NCBI GenBank assembly: GCA_027016675.1
Contig: JALUSH010000127.1
Location: 1 to 11,472, forward strand
Length of the DNA: 11,472 nt
Source of the DNA: Thermodesulfovibrio sp.
Lineage (GTDB): Bacteria; Nitrospirota; Thermodesulfovibrionia; Thermodesulfovibrionales; JdFR-85
Reading direction: 5' to 3'
The notes beneath the pieces were generated by a model that was given only the letters and a program-made list of their open reading frames with translations, ran no database searches and was not told where the DNA came from. Shown here in pieces: positions 1 through 6,435 of the stretch; the stretch's first letter is position 1; each line of letters begins with the position of its first letter. The position numbers and the translations under genes were made by a program.

Positions 1-35
1 AGAAATTAAAAACTGATATAAGAGGATCTAATTGA
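1..35 (+). other. Possible 3' end of an upstream gene plus mqnB leader
   Basis: The first bases hold no complete gene. Reading frame 3 is open from base 3 to a TGA at 33-35, which would end a protein in ...KLKTDIRGSN and overlap the TTG start of mqnB (32-34). That would match the 4-base stop/start overlaps seen further down this block. Frames 1 and 2 stop at bases 7-9 and 14-16, so an upstream gene could also end there. Too little is visible to name a product or to decide which frame is used. Confidence 0.3.
21..26 (+). promoter_or_regulatory. Ribosome-binding site of mqnB (supports TTG start)
   Basis: AGAGGA lies 5 bases before the TTG at 32-34. This Shine-Dalgarno match supports the rare TTG start, and the protein read from it begins at the place where futalosine hydrolases normally begin. 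Confidence 0.7.
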
Positions 36-748
36 TTGGGCTTGTATGTTCTGTAATAGAGGAGACATCAGGATTAGTAAATCATATCAAAAAGAGAAAG
101 TTTTTTAGGCATTCCAACATTGAGATAATATCAGGCATTATAAGTAACAAACAGGTATCCCTCGTCATATCAGGCGTGGGAAAGGTAAATGCAGCACATG
201 CAACCACATTTCTTGTTCTAAAATACAGACCTGAAATCATCATAAACTTCGGCATAGGTGGCGCCTTTCCGGACAGGGGTATTTCGATAGGTGATACAGC
301 GGTAGCAGACAGGGAGATCTATGCAGATGAAGGTATCTGCCTGGCAAGGGGGTTTTCAGATATGCGATTTACAGGTATACCTTTATTAAAAACCAGTAAT
401 GGTAAAGAGATTTATAATGAAATAAAATTCAATAAGGATCTACTGTGTTCTGTCATGAATAATTTACAAAAGAAAGGGCATCCAGTAAAAAGGGGAACCT
501 TTATTACTGTTTCCACCATCACTGCCACAAAGGATAGAGCAGATTACCTCAATAAAAGATACAGACCCCTTTGTGAGAGCATGGAAGGAGCAGCTGTGGC
601 ACATGTGTGTCTTAAGCATGGAGTTGATTGTCTCGAGATCAGGGGTATAAGCAATTTCGTGGGACCAAGAAACAGGAAGTCCTGGGATATTAATGCTGCA
701 GTGAGCAGTTCTGAAAAGGCTGTCCTGGATATCTTAGAGGGACTATGA
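32..748 (+). CDS. mqnB: Futalosine hydrolase (menaquinone biosynthesis)
   Basis: This enzyme cleaves futalosine, releasing hypoxanthine and dehypoxanthine futalosine, in the futalosine route to menaquinone; it is cytoplasmic. The 238-residue protein has the nucleoside phosphorylase/hydrolase fold of the MTA/SAH nucleosidase superfamily: GVGKVNAA at 48-55, the glycine-rich strand INFGIGGAFP at 71-80, and the nucleoside-binding motif ESMEGAAVAHVC at 182-193. The following EIRGISNFVGPRNRKSWDI (202-220) is typical of MqnB; plain MTA/SAH nucleosidases usually have a shorter SD-type motif there. The length fits the family. The start is TTG with a good ribosome-binding site. The stop overlaps the obg start by four bases (ATGA, 745-748), so the two are probably translationally coupled. 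No other menaquinone gene is in the window. The main alternative is a 5'-methylthioadenosine/S-adenosylhomocysteine nucleosidase, which I consider less likely. Confidence 0.9.
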   Translation: MIGLVCSVIEETSGLVNHIKKRKFFRHSNIEIISGIISNKQVSLVISGVGKVNAAHATTFLVLKYRPEIIINFGIGGAFPDRGISIGDTAVADREIYADEGICLARGFSDMRFTGIPLLKTSNGKEIYNEIKFNKDLLCSVMNNLQKKGHPVKRGTFITVSTITATKDRADYLNKRYRPLCESMEGAAVAHVCLKHGVDCLEIRGISNFVGPRNRKSWDINAAVSSSEKAVLDILEGL

Positions 749-1776
749 AGTTTGTTGATTATGCAAAGATTCATGTAAAGGCTGGTGATGGTGGCAGGGG
801 CTGTGTCAGCTTCAGAAGGGAAAAGTTCATACCAAAGGGAGGCCCTGATGGTGGTGATGGTGGCAGGGGTGGCCATATAATCATCGAGGCAGACCCTCAA
901 TTGTACACACTACTTGATCATAAATATAAAAAGACCTATAAGGCGCAACGTGGACAGCACGGCAAGGGAAAAAAGATGCATGGCAAGGATGGAGCAGACC
1001 TGATAATACGTGTGCCTGTTGGTACAGTAGTAAAAGATGCCCTTACAGAGGAGATAATAGCTGATCTTGACCGGCCTGGTTCAAGTGTGATTGTGGCAAG
1101 GGGTGGCAAAGGCGGGCTGGGCAATGCACATTTTGCCACATCCACACGTCAGGCACCCCGGTATGCCCAGCCAGGGCAGAAGGGCCAGGAGCGGGATATA
1201 ATACTGGAACTGAAGCTCATTGCTGATGTTGGACTCATTGGGTTGCCCAATGCTGGCAAGTCCACCTTTATTTCAAGGGTATCAGCAGCAAAGCCCAAAA
1301 TAGCAGACTATCCTTTTACGACCCTGCAACCACATCTTGGCGTGGTAAAGATGGATGATTTTAAGAGCTTTGTGATTGCAGACATCCCAGGGCTTATCAA
1401 GGATGCCCATAAAGGCGCTGGTCTGGGATTCCAGTTTCTGAGGCATATAGAACGGACCAAGATACTGCTACATCTTGTAGATGTCTCTGACCTTACCACT
1501 GGTGACCCAGTGGAAAACCTCGAACAGATTATCAATGAAATAAGACTCTATAATGAGGATCTACTGAAAAGACCCCAGATTATAGTGGCAACTAAGATGG
1601 ATGTGGCCAATAAGGAGAAGTTGGACAGGTTGACAGGTTATTGTAAAAAAAACAATATGGATTTATTTAAAATATCTTCTGTCACAGGTGAAGGGATTCA
1701 GGAACTCCTATTATACCTGTCAGGACTGGTTGAGAAGGAACGTGCAAAGGAACAACAGATGAGGAAAGTGATATGA
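745..1776 (+). CDS. obg: Obg/CgtA family ribosome-associated GTPase
   Basis: Obg is an essential GTPase that binds the 50S ribosomal subunit and takes part in its late assembly and in stress responses. The 343-residue protein has the two core domains in order. The glycine-rich Obg fold (about 1-158) carries repeated GDGGRG motifs at 15-20 and 38-43. The G domain (about 159-330) has G1 GLPNAGKST at 166-174, G2 YPFTT at 189-193, G3 DIPG at 213-216, G4 TKMD at 283-286 and G5 SSVTGEG at 311-317. The variable C-terminal extension (OCT domain) found in some Firmicutes homologues is absent; only a short charged tail follows. AGAGGG sits just before the ATG, inside the end of mqnB. Both ends overlap the neighbouring genes by four bases (ATGA). 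The obg-proB pairing is common in bacteria, whereas mqnB in front of it is less usual. Confidence 0.97.
   Translation: MKFVDYAKIHVKAGDGGRGCVSFRREKFIPKGGPDGGDGGRGGHIIIEADPQLYTLLDHKYKKTYKAQRGQHGKGKKMHGKDGADLIIRVPVGTVVKDALTEEIIADLDRPGSSVIVARGGKGGLGNAHFATSTRQAPRYAQPGQKGQERDIILELKLIADVGLIGLPNAGKSTFISRVSAAKPKIADYPFTTLQPHLGVVKMDDFKSFVIADIPGLIKDAHKGAGLGFQFLRHIERTKILLHLVDVSDLTTGDPVENLEQIINEIRLYNEDLLKRPQIIVATKMDVANKEKLDRLTGYCKKNNMDLFKISSVTGEGIQELLLYLSGLVEKERAKEQQMRKVI
783..869 (+). repeat. 18-base direct repeat inside obg (783-800 and 852-869)
   Basis: TGGTGATGGTGGCAGGGG occurs exactly twice, 69 bases apart and in the same reading frame. Both copies encode GDGGRG within the glycine-rich Obg fold. The protein repeat is a normal feature of the family; the exact DNA identity, including codon choice, is simply noted. 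Confidence 0.85.
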
Positions 1777-2864
1777 GAGTGATTATTAAGATCGGCAGCA
1801 ACATTATTGCAGATGAAAAAGGACTGAATCAGAGACGAATAGCATCCATTGTGGCTGAGATTGCAAAGATACATGCCCAGGGTCATGAGGTTGTCGTGGT
1901 CTCCTCTGGAGCAGTTGCAGCAGGAATGAAAAGGCTTGGACTGAAGAGCAGGCCCTCTGATATAAAACACAAGCAGGCTGCTGCTGCTGTGGGACAGAGC
2001 GCTCTCATGTGGATATATGAAAAGTATTTTGCAAAACATGGAGTAAAGGTTGCACAGATACTGCTTACACGGGATGCCTTCTATGACAGGGCACGGTATA
2101 TCAATGCCAAGAATACCATACTGACACTGCTTGACTATCAGGTTATACCCATAATTAATGAAAATGATTCTGTATCAATTGATGAAATAAAGTTTGGTGA
2201 CAATGATCAGCTTGCCTCACTTGTTGCAGGCCTCTGTGATTCACAGAGGCTTATTATCCTCTCGGATGTGGACGGACTTTACACCAAAGACCCCAAAAGA
2301 TTCAAGGATGCCAGGCTTATCGAGACCGTTGAGGAGATAACACCAGAGCTTGAAGCTATCGCAGAGATCACCTCCAGCCGTTATGGGACAGGAGGAATGT
2401 ACTCCAAGTTGATGGCAGCAAAAAGGGCAATGGATTATGGCATAACAACAAATATTATAAATGGCAATATTAGAGGGTTGATATCAAAAATTATTAACGG
2501 ACAGCGTTGTGGAACTGAATTCATACCAAAGGGAAAGCGATATTCAGGGAAAAAGGGCTGGATTGCCTTCGGGGTCAAGGCCAAAGGTAGTATTGTCATT
2601 GATGATGGAGCCAAGGATGCAATTGTTAAACGCGGCAAAAGCCTTCTGCCCACGGGCATAGTCTCGGTGGAGGGGAAGTTTTCATCTGGTGATGCAGTGT
2701 ACTGCCTGGACAGGGATGGTCAGAGGATTGCAAAAGGCCTTACCAACTATTCCTCTGATGAGATAGAGAAGATCAAGGGACTGCGGAGTTCAGAGATTGA
2801 AAAAAATCTTGGATACAAGTATTCTGATGAAGTGATACACAGGGATAATCTTGTTTTATTATAA
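1773..2864 (+). CDS. proB: Glutamate 5-kinase with C-terminal PUA domain
   Basis: ProB phosphorylates glutamate with ATP to gamma-glutamyl phosphate, the first and feedback-inhibited step of proline synthesis. The 363-residue protein has an amino-acid-kinase domain (about 1-255) with SSGAVAAG at 44-51, NENDSV at 129-134, FGDND at 141-145, SDVDGLYTKDP at 164-174 and GTGGMYSK at 205-212. A PUA domain follows (about 274-357), giving the full-length two-domain form. The ATG overlaps the obg stop (ATGA, 1773-1776), which suggests coupling. It is the last gene of the plus-strand block, and its stop lies three bases from the stop of the convergent vorB-like gene. The next enzyme, ProA, is not in the window and must be encoded elsewhere if the pathway is complete. 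Confidence 0.96.
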   Translation: MRVIIKIGSNIIADEKGLNQRRIASIVAEIAKIHAQGHEVVVVSSGAVAAGMKRLGLKSRPSDIKHKQAAAAVGQSALMWIYEKYFAKHGVKVAQILLTRDAFYDRARYINAKNTILTLLDYQVIPIINENDSVSIDEIKFGDNDQLASLVAGLCDSQRLIILSDVDGLYTKDPKRFKDARLIETVEEITPELEAIAEITSSRYGTGGMYSKLMAAKRAMDYGITTNIINGNIRGLISKIINGQRCGTEFIPKGKRYSGKKGWIAFGVKAKGSIVIDDGAKDAIVKRGKSLLPTGIVSVEGKFSSGDAVYCLDRDGQRIAKGLTNYSSDEIEKIKGLRSSEIEKNLGYKYSDEVIHRDNLVLL

Positions 2865-2900
2865 AAATTATAAAAAGGATTTCAGGTGCTTTACAATCTC
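2840..2900. other. Tail-to-tail junction of the two gene blocks
   Basis: The proB stop (2862-2864) and the vorB-like stop (2868-2870, minus strand) are separated by three bases. The surroundings are AT-rich, with TTATAA repeated twice (2858-2863 and 2868-2873), but there is no GC-rich stem followed by a T-run on either strand. An intrinsic terminator is therefore not recognisable, and the two transcripts may overlap at their 3' ends or end by Rho. Confidence 0.6.
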
Positions 2901-3944
2901 TTCAGGTGAAATAATAGAACCACCGGTTCTGCCATAAAAATCCACATCTGTTAGTCCCTGGACAGAAAGTCTGACATCCTCAACCATCTGTCCCATATTC
3001 AACTCTACAACAAGAATCCTTTTTCCTGCCACTGCAAGCTCCCTGATCTCTTCTTCAGGGAAGGGAAAGAGTGTAACGGGACGGAAAAGACCTACCTTTT
3101 TACCTCCCTCACGGAGGATTCTTATTGCAGTAAGACATACCCTTGCTGCAATCCCAAAGGCAATAATAACCACCTCAGCATCATCTACATAATATCCTTC
3201 AGAAAGCACCTCTTTTTCCTTCATCAGTTCATATTTACTGAAGAGTTTCTTTATATGGTTTTCCAGTACACCCTCTCCAAGATAAAGGGATTTCACAACC
3301 CTGGGGGGTCTGCCTTTACAGCCATCAAGCACCCAGTCCTTGGGTGGAAGCTCAGGCATAACATATTCCAGCGGCTCAAAGGGCTCCATCATCTGACCAA
3401 GCACACCGTCTGAGAGGATCATGACAGGATTCCTGTACAGGTCAGCCTTGTCAAAGGCCATCATGGTAAGATTCCATATCTCCTGAAGATTAAAGGGTGC
3501 ATAAACAAGAAGTCTGTAGTCACCATGGCCACCGCCTTTAACTGCCTGGAAATAGTCCTGCTGGCTGCCGGATATGTTTCCAAGTCCCGGGCCACCTCTC
3601 TGCATATTCACCACCACAGCAGGCAGTTCTGCACCTGCAAGATAGGACAGCCCCTCCTGCTTAAGACTTATACCAGGCGAGGATGAGGATGTCATTGCCC
3701 TCACACCTGCTGCAGAGGCGCCATAAACCATATTTATAGCAGATAGTTCACTTTCAGCCTGGATAAACACACCACCCACCTCGGGCATCCTTTTTGACAT
3801 GTACTCTGGAATCTCGTTCTGGGGTGTAATTGGGTAACCTGCATAAAAACGGCAACCTGCCTGGATGGCTGCCTCGGCAATAGCCTCGTTACCTCTCATT
3901 ATTGTCTTCTTCACCCTTTTATGTTCTGATGTGTTTACAGCCAT
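2868..3944 (-). CDS. vorB: 2-oxoacid:ferredoxin oxidoreductase subunit, VorB-like (orphan)
   Basis: The protein (358 residues) resembles the subunit called VorB, or alpha/KorA-type, of ketoisovalerate and 2-oxoglutarate:ferredoxin oxidoreductases, which make acyl-CoA, CO2 and reduced ferredoxin. Visible family motifs are GYPITPQNEIPEYM at 36-49, QAESELSAINMVYG at 62-75, TSSSSPGISLKQEG at 85-98 and RGGPGLGN at 116-123. A transketolase C-terminal-like domain covers about 255-350. This subunit alone cannot act: it needs a thiamine-diphosphate subunit and normally gamma and ferredoxin subunits, none of which is next to it. The exact substrate cannot be read from the sequence. The start is uncertain. 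The ATG at 3944 has no clear ribosome-binding site, and an internal ATG (residue 16, MRGNEAIAEA) is possible, though relatives usually have several residues before that motif. It lies 31 bases after gatC, where gatA is often found. Confidence 0.85.
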   Translation of the reverse strand: MAVNTSEHKRVKKTIMRGNEAIAEAAIQAGCRFYAGYPITPQNEIPEYMSKRMPEVGGVFIQAESELSAINMVYGASAAGVRAMTSSSSPGISLKQEGLSYLAGAELPAVVVNMQRGGPGLGNISGSQQDYFQAVKGGGHGDYRLLVYAPFNLQEIWNLTMMAFDKADLYRNPVMILSDGVLGQMMEPFEPLEYVMPELPPKDWVLDGCKGRPPRVVKSLYLGEGVLENHIKKLFSKYELMKEKEVLSEGYYVDDAEVVIIAFGIAARVCLTAIRILREGGKKVGLFRPVTLFPFPEEEIRELAVAGKRILVVELNMGQMVEDVRLSVQGLTDVDFYGRTGGSIISPEEIVKHLKSFL

Positions 3945-3975
3945 ATGGTAATCTGTTACTTATTGTTAGCTTCCT

Positions 3976-4263
3976 CTATTCGATTATCTTTGGCACTCTG
4001 TAAAAGGGTCCTGATCGATCAGGGGCATTTTTAAGGGCATCATCAACACTCAGAGATTGAGCAGGATGGTCTTCTCTGAATACATTTCTGAGCGGGATTA
4101 CATGGCTGGTGGGCTCCACATCTTCTGTATCCAGTTCATTAAGCTTTTCAATATAATCAAGGATTTTACTTAGTTGTTCACTGAATAACTCTTTTTCCTC
4201 CTCAGTGAGTTTAAGCCTTGCAAGCATGGCAATATGCTCAACCTCTTTTGATGAGAGCTTCAT
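3976..4263 (-). CDS. gatC: Asp-tRNA(Asn)/Glu-tRNA(Gln) amidotransferase subunit C
   Basis: GatC is the small subunit that stabilises the GatCAB complex, which amidates misacylated Glu-tRNA(Gln) and Asp-tRNA(Asn). The 95-residue protein has the usual length and landmarks: HIAMLARLKLTEEE at 10-23, LDTEDVEPTSHV at 44-55, NVFREDHP at 60-67 and the C-terminal FYRVPKIIE. The ATG is six bases after the pcrA stop, and its likely ribosome-binding site (GGAGAGGA) lies within the last codons of pcrA, so translation is probably coupled. gatA and gatB are absent from the window, and a vorB-like gene follows instead. Presence of GatC implies that this organism makes Gln-tRNA and/or Asn-tRNA indirectly, with the catalytic subunits encoded elsewhere. 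Confidence 0.95.
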   Translation of the reverse strand: MKLSSKEVEHIAMLARLKLTEEEKELFSEQLSKILDYIEKLNELDTEDVEPTSHVIPLRNVFREDHPAQSLSVDDALKNAPDRSGPFYRVPKIIE

Positions 4264-4269
4264 AACTAT

Positions 4270-6381
4270 TTATATCCTCTCCAGATTGGCAAATTTAAGG
4301 GCCAGTCTTTTTATCCCAACTCCCGGAAAGTTAACGCATACCTTCATATCATCGCCTTCACCATAACAGTCCCTCACAACTCCAACACCCCACTTTGGAT
4401 GTCTCACCCTGCAACCTGTTTTATATGGTATCTTAATCGAGACAGGTTTCTTGCCATTACCAGTGGGTTTCTCCACCTTTTCATGTTTACAAAAGGCCTT
4501 CTCAATCCATTTACAACAGTTTCTTGGCACATCTGCGAGGAATCTTGAGGGTTCCTGCTCCTGCAGTTTGGAAAAGATTCTCCTCTTTCTGGCTCCTGAC
4601 AGGAAGAGCATCTCTTTAGCACGGGTCATTCCAACATAGAGGAGTCTTCGCTCCTCACAGAGTTCCTCCTCACTGTCAAAGGCCTTGAAGTAAGGCATCA
4701 GCCCCTCTTCCAGGCCAACGATAAAGACAATGGGAAATTCCAGACCCTTGGCAGTATGCAGTGTCATTAACGAGACCATGTTATCAGGCAGACTCTCATC
4801 AAGTCGGGTCACAAGTGAAACCCTGTCAAGGAAATCATTGACAGAACTTCCTTCAGAAGATGCCATCAGTTCTGCTATGTTTTGTAATCGCTCTTCTGAA
4901 AGCCCTTCAGCATATCCTGTCTTCTCTATAATATGGGTGATTATCTCTGGAGTGGATTCTTTCTTTAATGCAGAAAATTCCTTTAACAGATCAATTAGCC
5001 CCTTCAGTCTGTCCACCACACTCTGTGTGGAGGATCTTCCGTTACATATGGAAATTATGGCATCAAAAAGACTTATACCTTTGCGTTTTGATTCCTGCTC
5101 GATCTTGTTCAATGTAGCAGCACCAATACCTCTTGAAGGAGTATTAATGATGCGTCTGAGACTTACATTGTCATGGGGATTAACAACAAGTCTTAAATAG
5201 GAGATAACATCCTTTATCTCCTTTCTCTCATAGAAACTAATACCACCAACAATCCTGTAAGGTATCCGCTCCCTCCTCAGTGCCTCCTCAATAGCCCTTG
5301 ACTGGAGATTGATCCTGTAAAGTATGGCAATATCTCCAAAGGAGTGTTTCCCTTTCAGGTAAATGTCACGGATTAGCTTTGCAATATATTTTGCCTCATC
5401 ATCCTCTGTGGGCAGCCAGTAAAAATGCACCTTTTCTCCCTTGCCCCTGTCGGTCCATAAGGACTTCTTCTTCCTTACAGGATTGGCAGAAATCACAGAG
5501 CCTGATACATCCAGTATGTTCTGGGTACTCCTGTAGTTCTGCTCCAGTTTTACCACCCTTAGCTCAGGGAAATCCTTTTCAAAGCGCTGAATATTCCTCA
5601 CCTCAGCGCCTCTGAATCTGTAAATACTCTGGTCATCATCACCCACCACAGAGATATTCTTATGGCCAGAGGCAAGAAGTTTTACAAGCATGTACTGGGC
5701 ATAGTTTGTATCCTGAAATTCATCAACAAGGATATACTGGAATCTCTCCTGATACCTTTCAAGGATTTCAGGAAACTCTTCAAATACCTTCACAGTAAGC
5801 ATAATCAGGTCATCAAAATCAAGGGCATTACATCTTTTAAGCTCATCCTGATATCTCATGTATACCTTGGCAAGTTTTTCATCAAAGCCATAGCCATCAC
5901 CAGAGGAGATAAATCTTTCAGGGGTTATCATTGTGGCCTTCAGATTACTTATCCTGGAGGCTACACCCTTATAAAGGGCTTCATATATGTTAAGCTCTCG
6001 AAGGATGTGTCTGATCAATGACTGTTGATCATTCTCATCGTATATAACAAACTCAGGCTTATATCCCAGCACTTTAATCTCTCTTCTGAGTATCCTGTTA
6101 CACTGAGCATGAAAGGTACCTATCCAGCATTCCTTGAGTTCACTCGAAGTAAGGGAACATATACGCTGCTTCATCTCTTCAGCAGCTTTATTGGTAAAGG
6201 TTACAGTGAAAAGATTGGAGGGCTTGATTTTCTTCTTCTGTGTAAGATAGGCATATTTGTGAGTAATTACACGTGTTTTACCGCTACCAGCACCTGCTAA
6301 AATAAGCAAAGGGCCTTCGGTATGCAGAAGAGCCTCTCTCTGTTGAGAATTGAGACAATCAATTAAATTTTCTGTCGCCAT
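4270..6381 (-). CDS. pcrA: PcrA/UvrD-type superfamily 1A DNA helicase
   Basis: This is a 3'-5' DNA helicase of the UvrD/Rep/PcrA group, acting in nucleotide-excision and mismatch repair and in removal of proteins from DNA. The 703-residue protein shows the full motif set: Q-motif region LNSQQREAL at 10-18, Walker A AGAGSGKT at 29-36, Ia TFTNKAAEEM at 61-70, II DEFQDTN at 220-226, III VGDDDQSIYRFRGA at 246-259, IV NYRS at 282-285, V LMTLHTAKGLEF at 538-549 and VI ERRLLYVGMTRAK at 577-589. Residues about 652-703 form a Tudor-like C-terminal domain (HPKWGVGVV), as in PcrA and UvrD proteins that bind RNA polymerase, which favours PcrA over Rep. In motif III the usual Trp is Phe (F256). The ATG has AAGGAG six bases upstream. 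It lies between glmS and gatC. Confidence 0.96.
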   Translation of the reverse strand: MATENLIDCLNSQQREALLHTEGPLLILAGAGSGKTRVITHKYAYLTQKKKIKPSNLFTVTFTNKAAEEMKQRICSLTSSELKECWIGTFHAQCNRILRREIKVLGYKPEFVIYDENDQQSLIRHILRELNIYEALYKGVASRISNLKATMITPERFISSGDGYGFDEKLAKVYMRYQDELKRCNALDFDDLIMLTVKVFEEFPEILERYQERFQYILVDEFQDTNYAQYMLVKLLASGHKNISVVGDDDQSIYRFRGAEVRNIQRFEKDFPELRVVKLEQNYRSTQNILDVSGSVISANPVRKKKSLWTDRGKGEKVHFYWLPTEDDEAKYIAKLIRDIYLKGKHSFGDIAILYRINLQSRAIEEALRRERIPYRIVGGISFYERKEIKDVISYLRLVVNPHDNVSLRRIINTPSRGIGAATLNKIEQESKRKGISLFDAIISICNGRSSTQSVVDRLKGLIDLLKEFSALKKESTPEIITHIIEKTGYAEGLSEERLQNIAELMASSEGSSVNDFLDRVSLVTRLDESLPDNMVSLMTLHTAKGLEFPIVFIVGLEEGLMPYFKAFDSEEELCEERRLLYVGMTRAKEMLFLSGARKRRIFSKLQEQEPSRFLADVPRNCCKWIEKAFCKHEKVEKPTGNGKKPVSIKIPYKTGCRVRHPKWGVGVVRDCYGEGDDMKVCVNFPGVGIKRLALKFANLERI

Positions 6382-6387
6382 TTCCTA

Positions 6388-6393
6388 CTCCTT
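6388..6393 (-). promoter_or_regulatory. Ribosome-binding site of pcrA
   Basis: On the minus strand AAGGAG is followed by six bases and then the ATG at 6379-6381. This is a near-consensus Shine-Dalgarno sequence, and its first base is also the last base of the adjacent palindrome. Confidence 0.8.
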
Positions 6394-6410
6394 ATTATTT
6401 TAAAATAATA
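6393..6410. promoter_or_regulatory. Perfect 18-base AT palindrome upstream of pcrA (candidate operator)
   Basis: TATTATTTTAAAATAATA is its own reverse complement over all 18 bases. It lies in the 54-base gap between glmS and pcrA and abuts the pcrA ribosome-binding site. Possible roles are a repressor operator, an AT-rich promoter part, or a weak hairpin that limits ribosome access. The composition is only A and T, so chance is also possible. No known operator consensus is recognised. Confidence 0.4.
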
Positions 6411-6435
6411 GGTTAATACCGTGCAAATCCATTGC

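Noticed and set aside
544..900. 118-codon minus-strand open frame across the mqnB-obg junction
   Set aside because: Both strongly conserved genes are on the other strand and the predicted peptide resembles no family.
1644..1651. Run of eight A bases in obg as a possible programmed frameshift site
   Set aside because: The frame continues normally through the conserved G5 motif to the usual family length, and no useful alternative frame follows.
4730..5200. 156-codon open frame on the plus strand opposite pcrA
   Set aside because: It lies wholly inside the helicase gene on the other strand, has no recognisable domain, and its composition follows from the pcrA codons.
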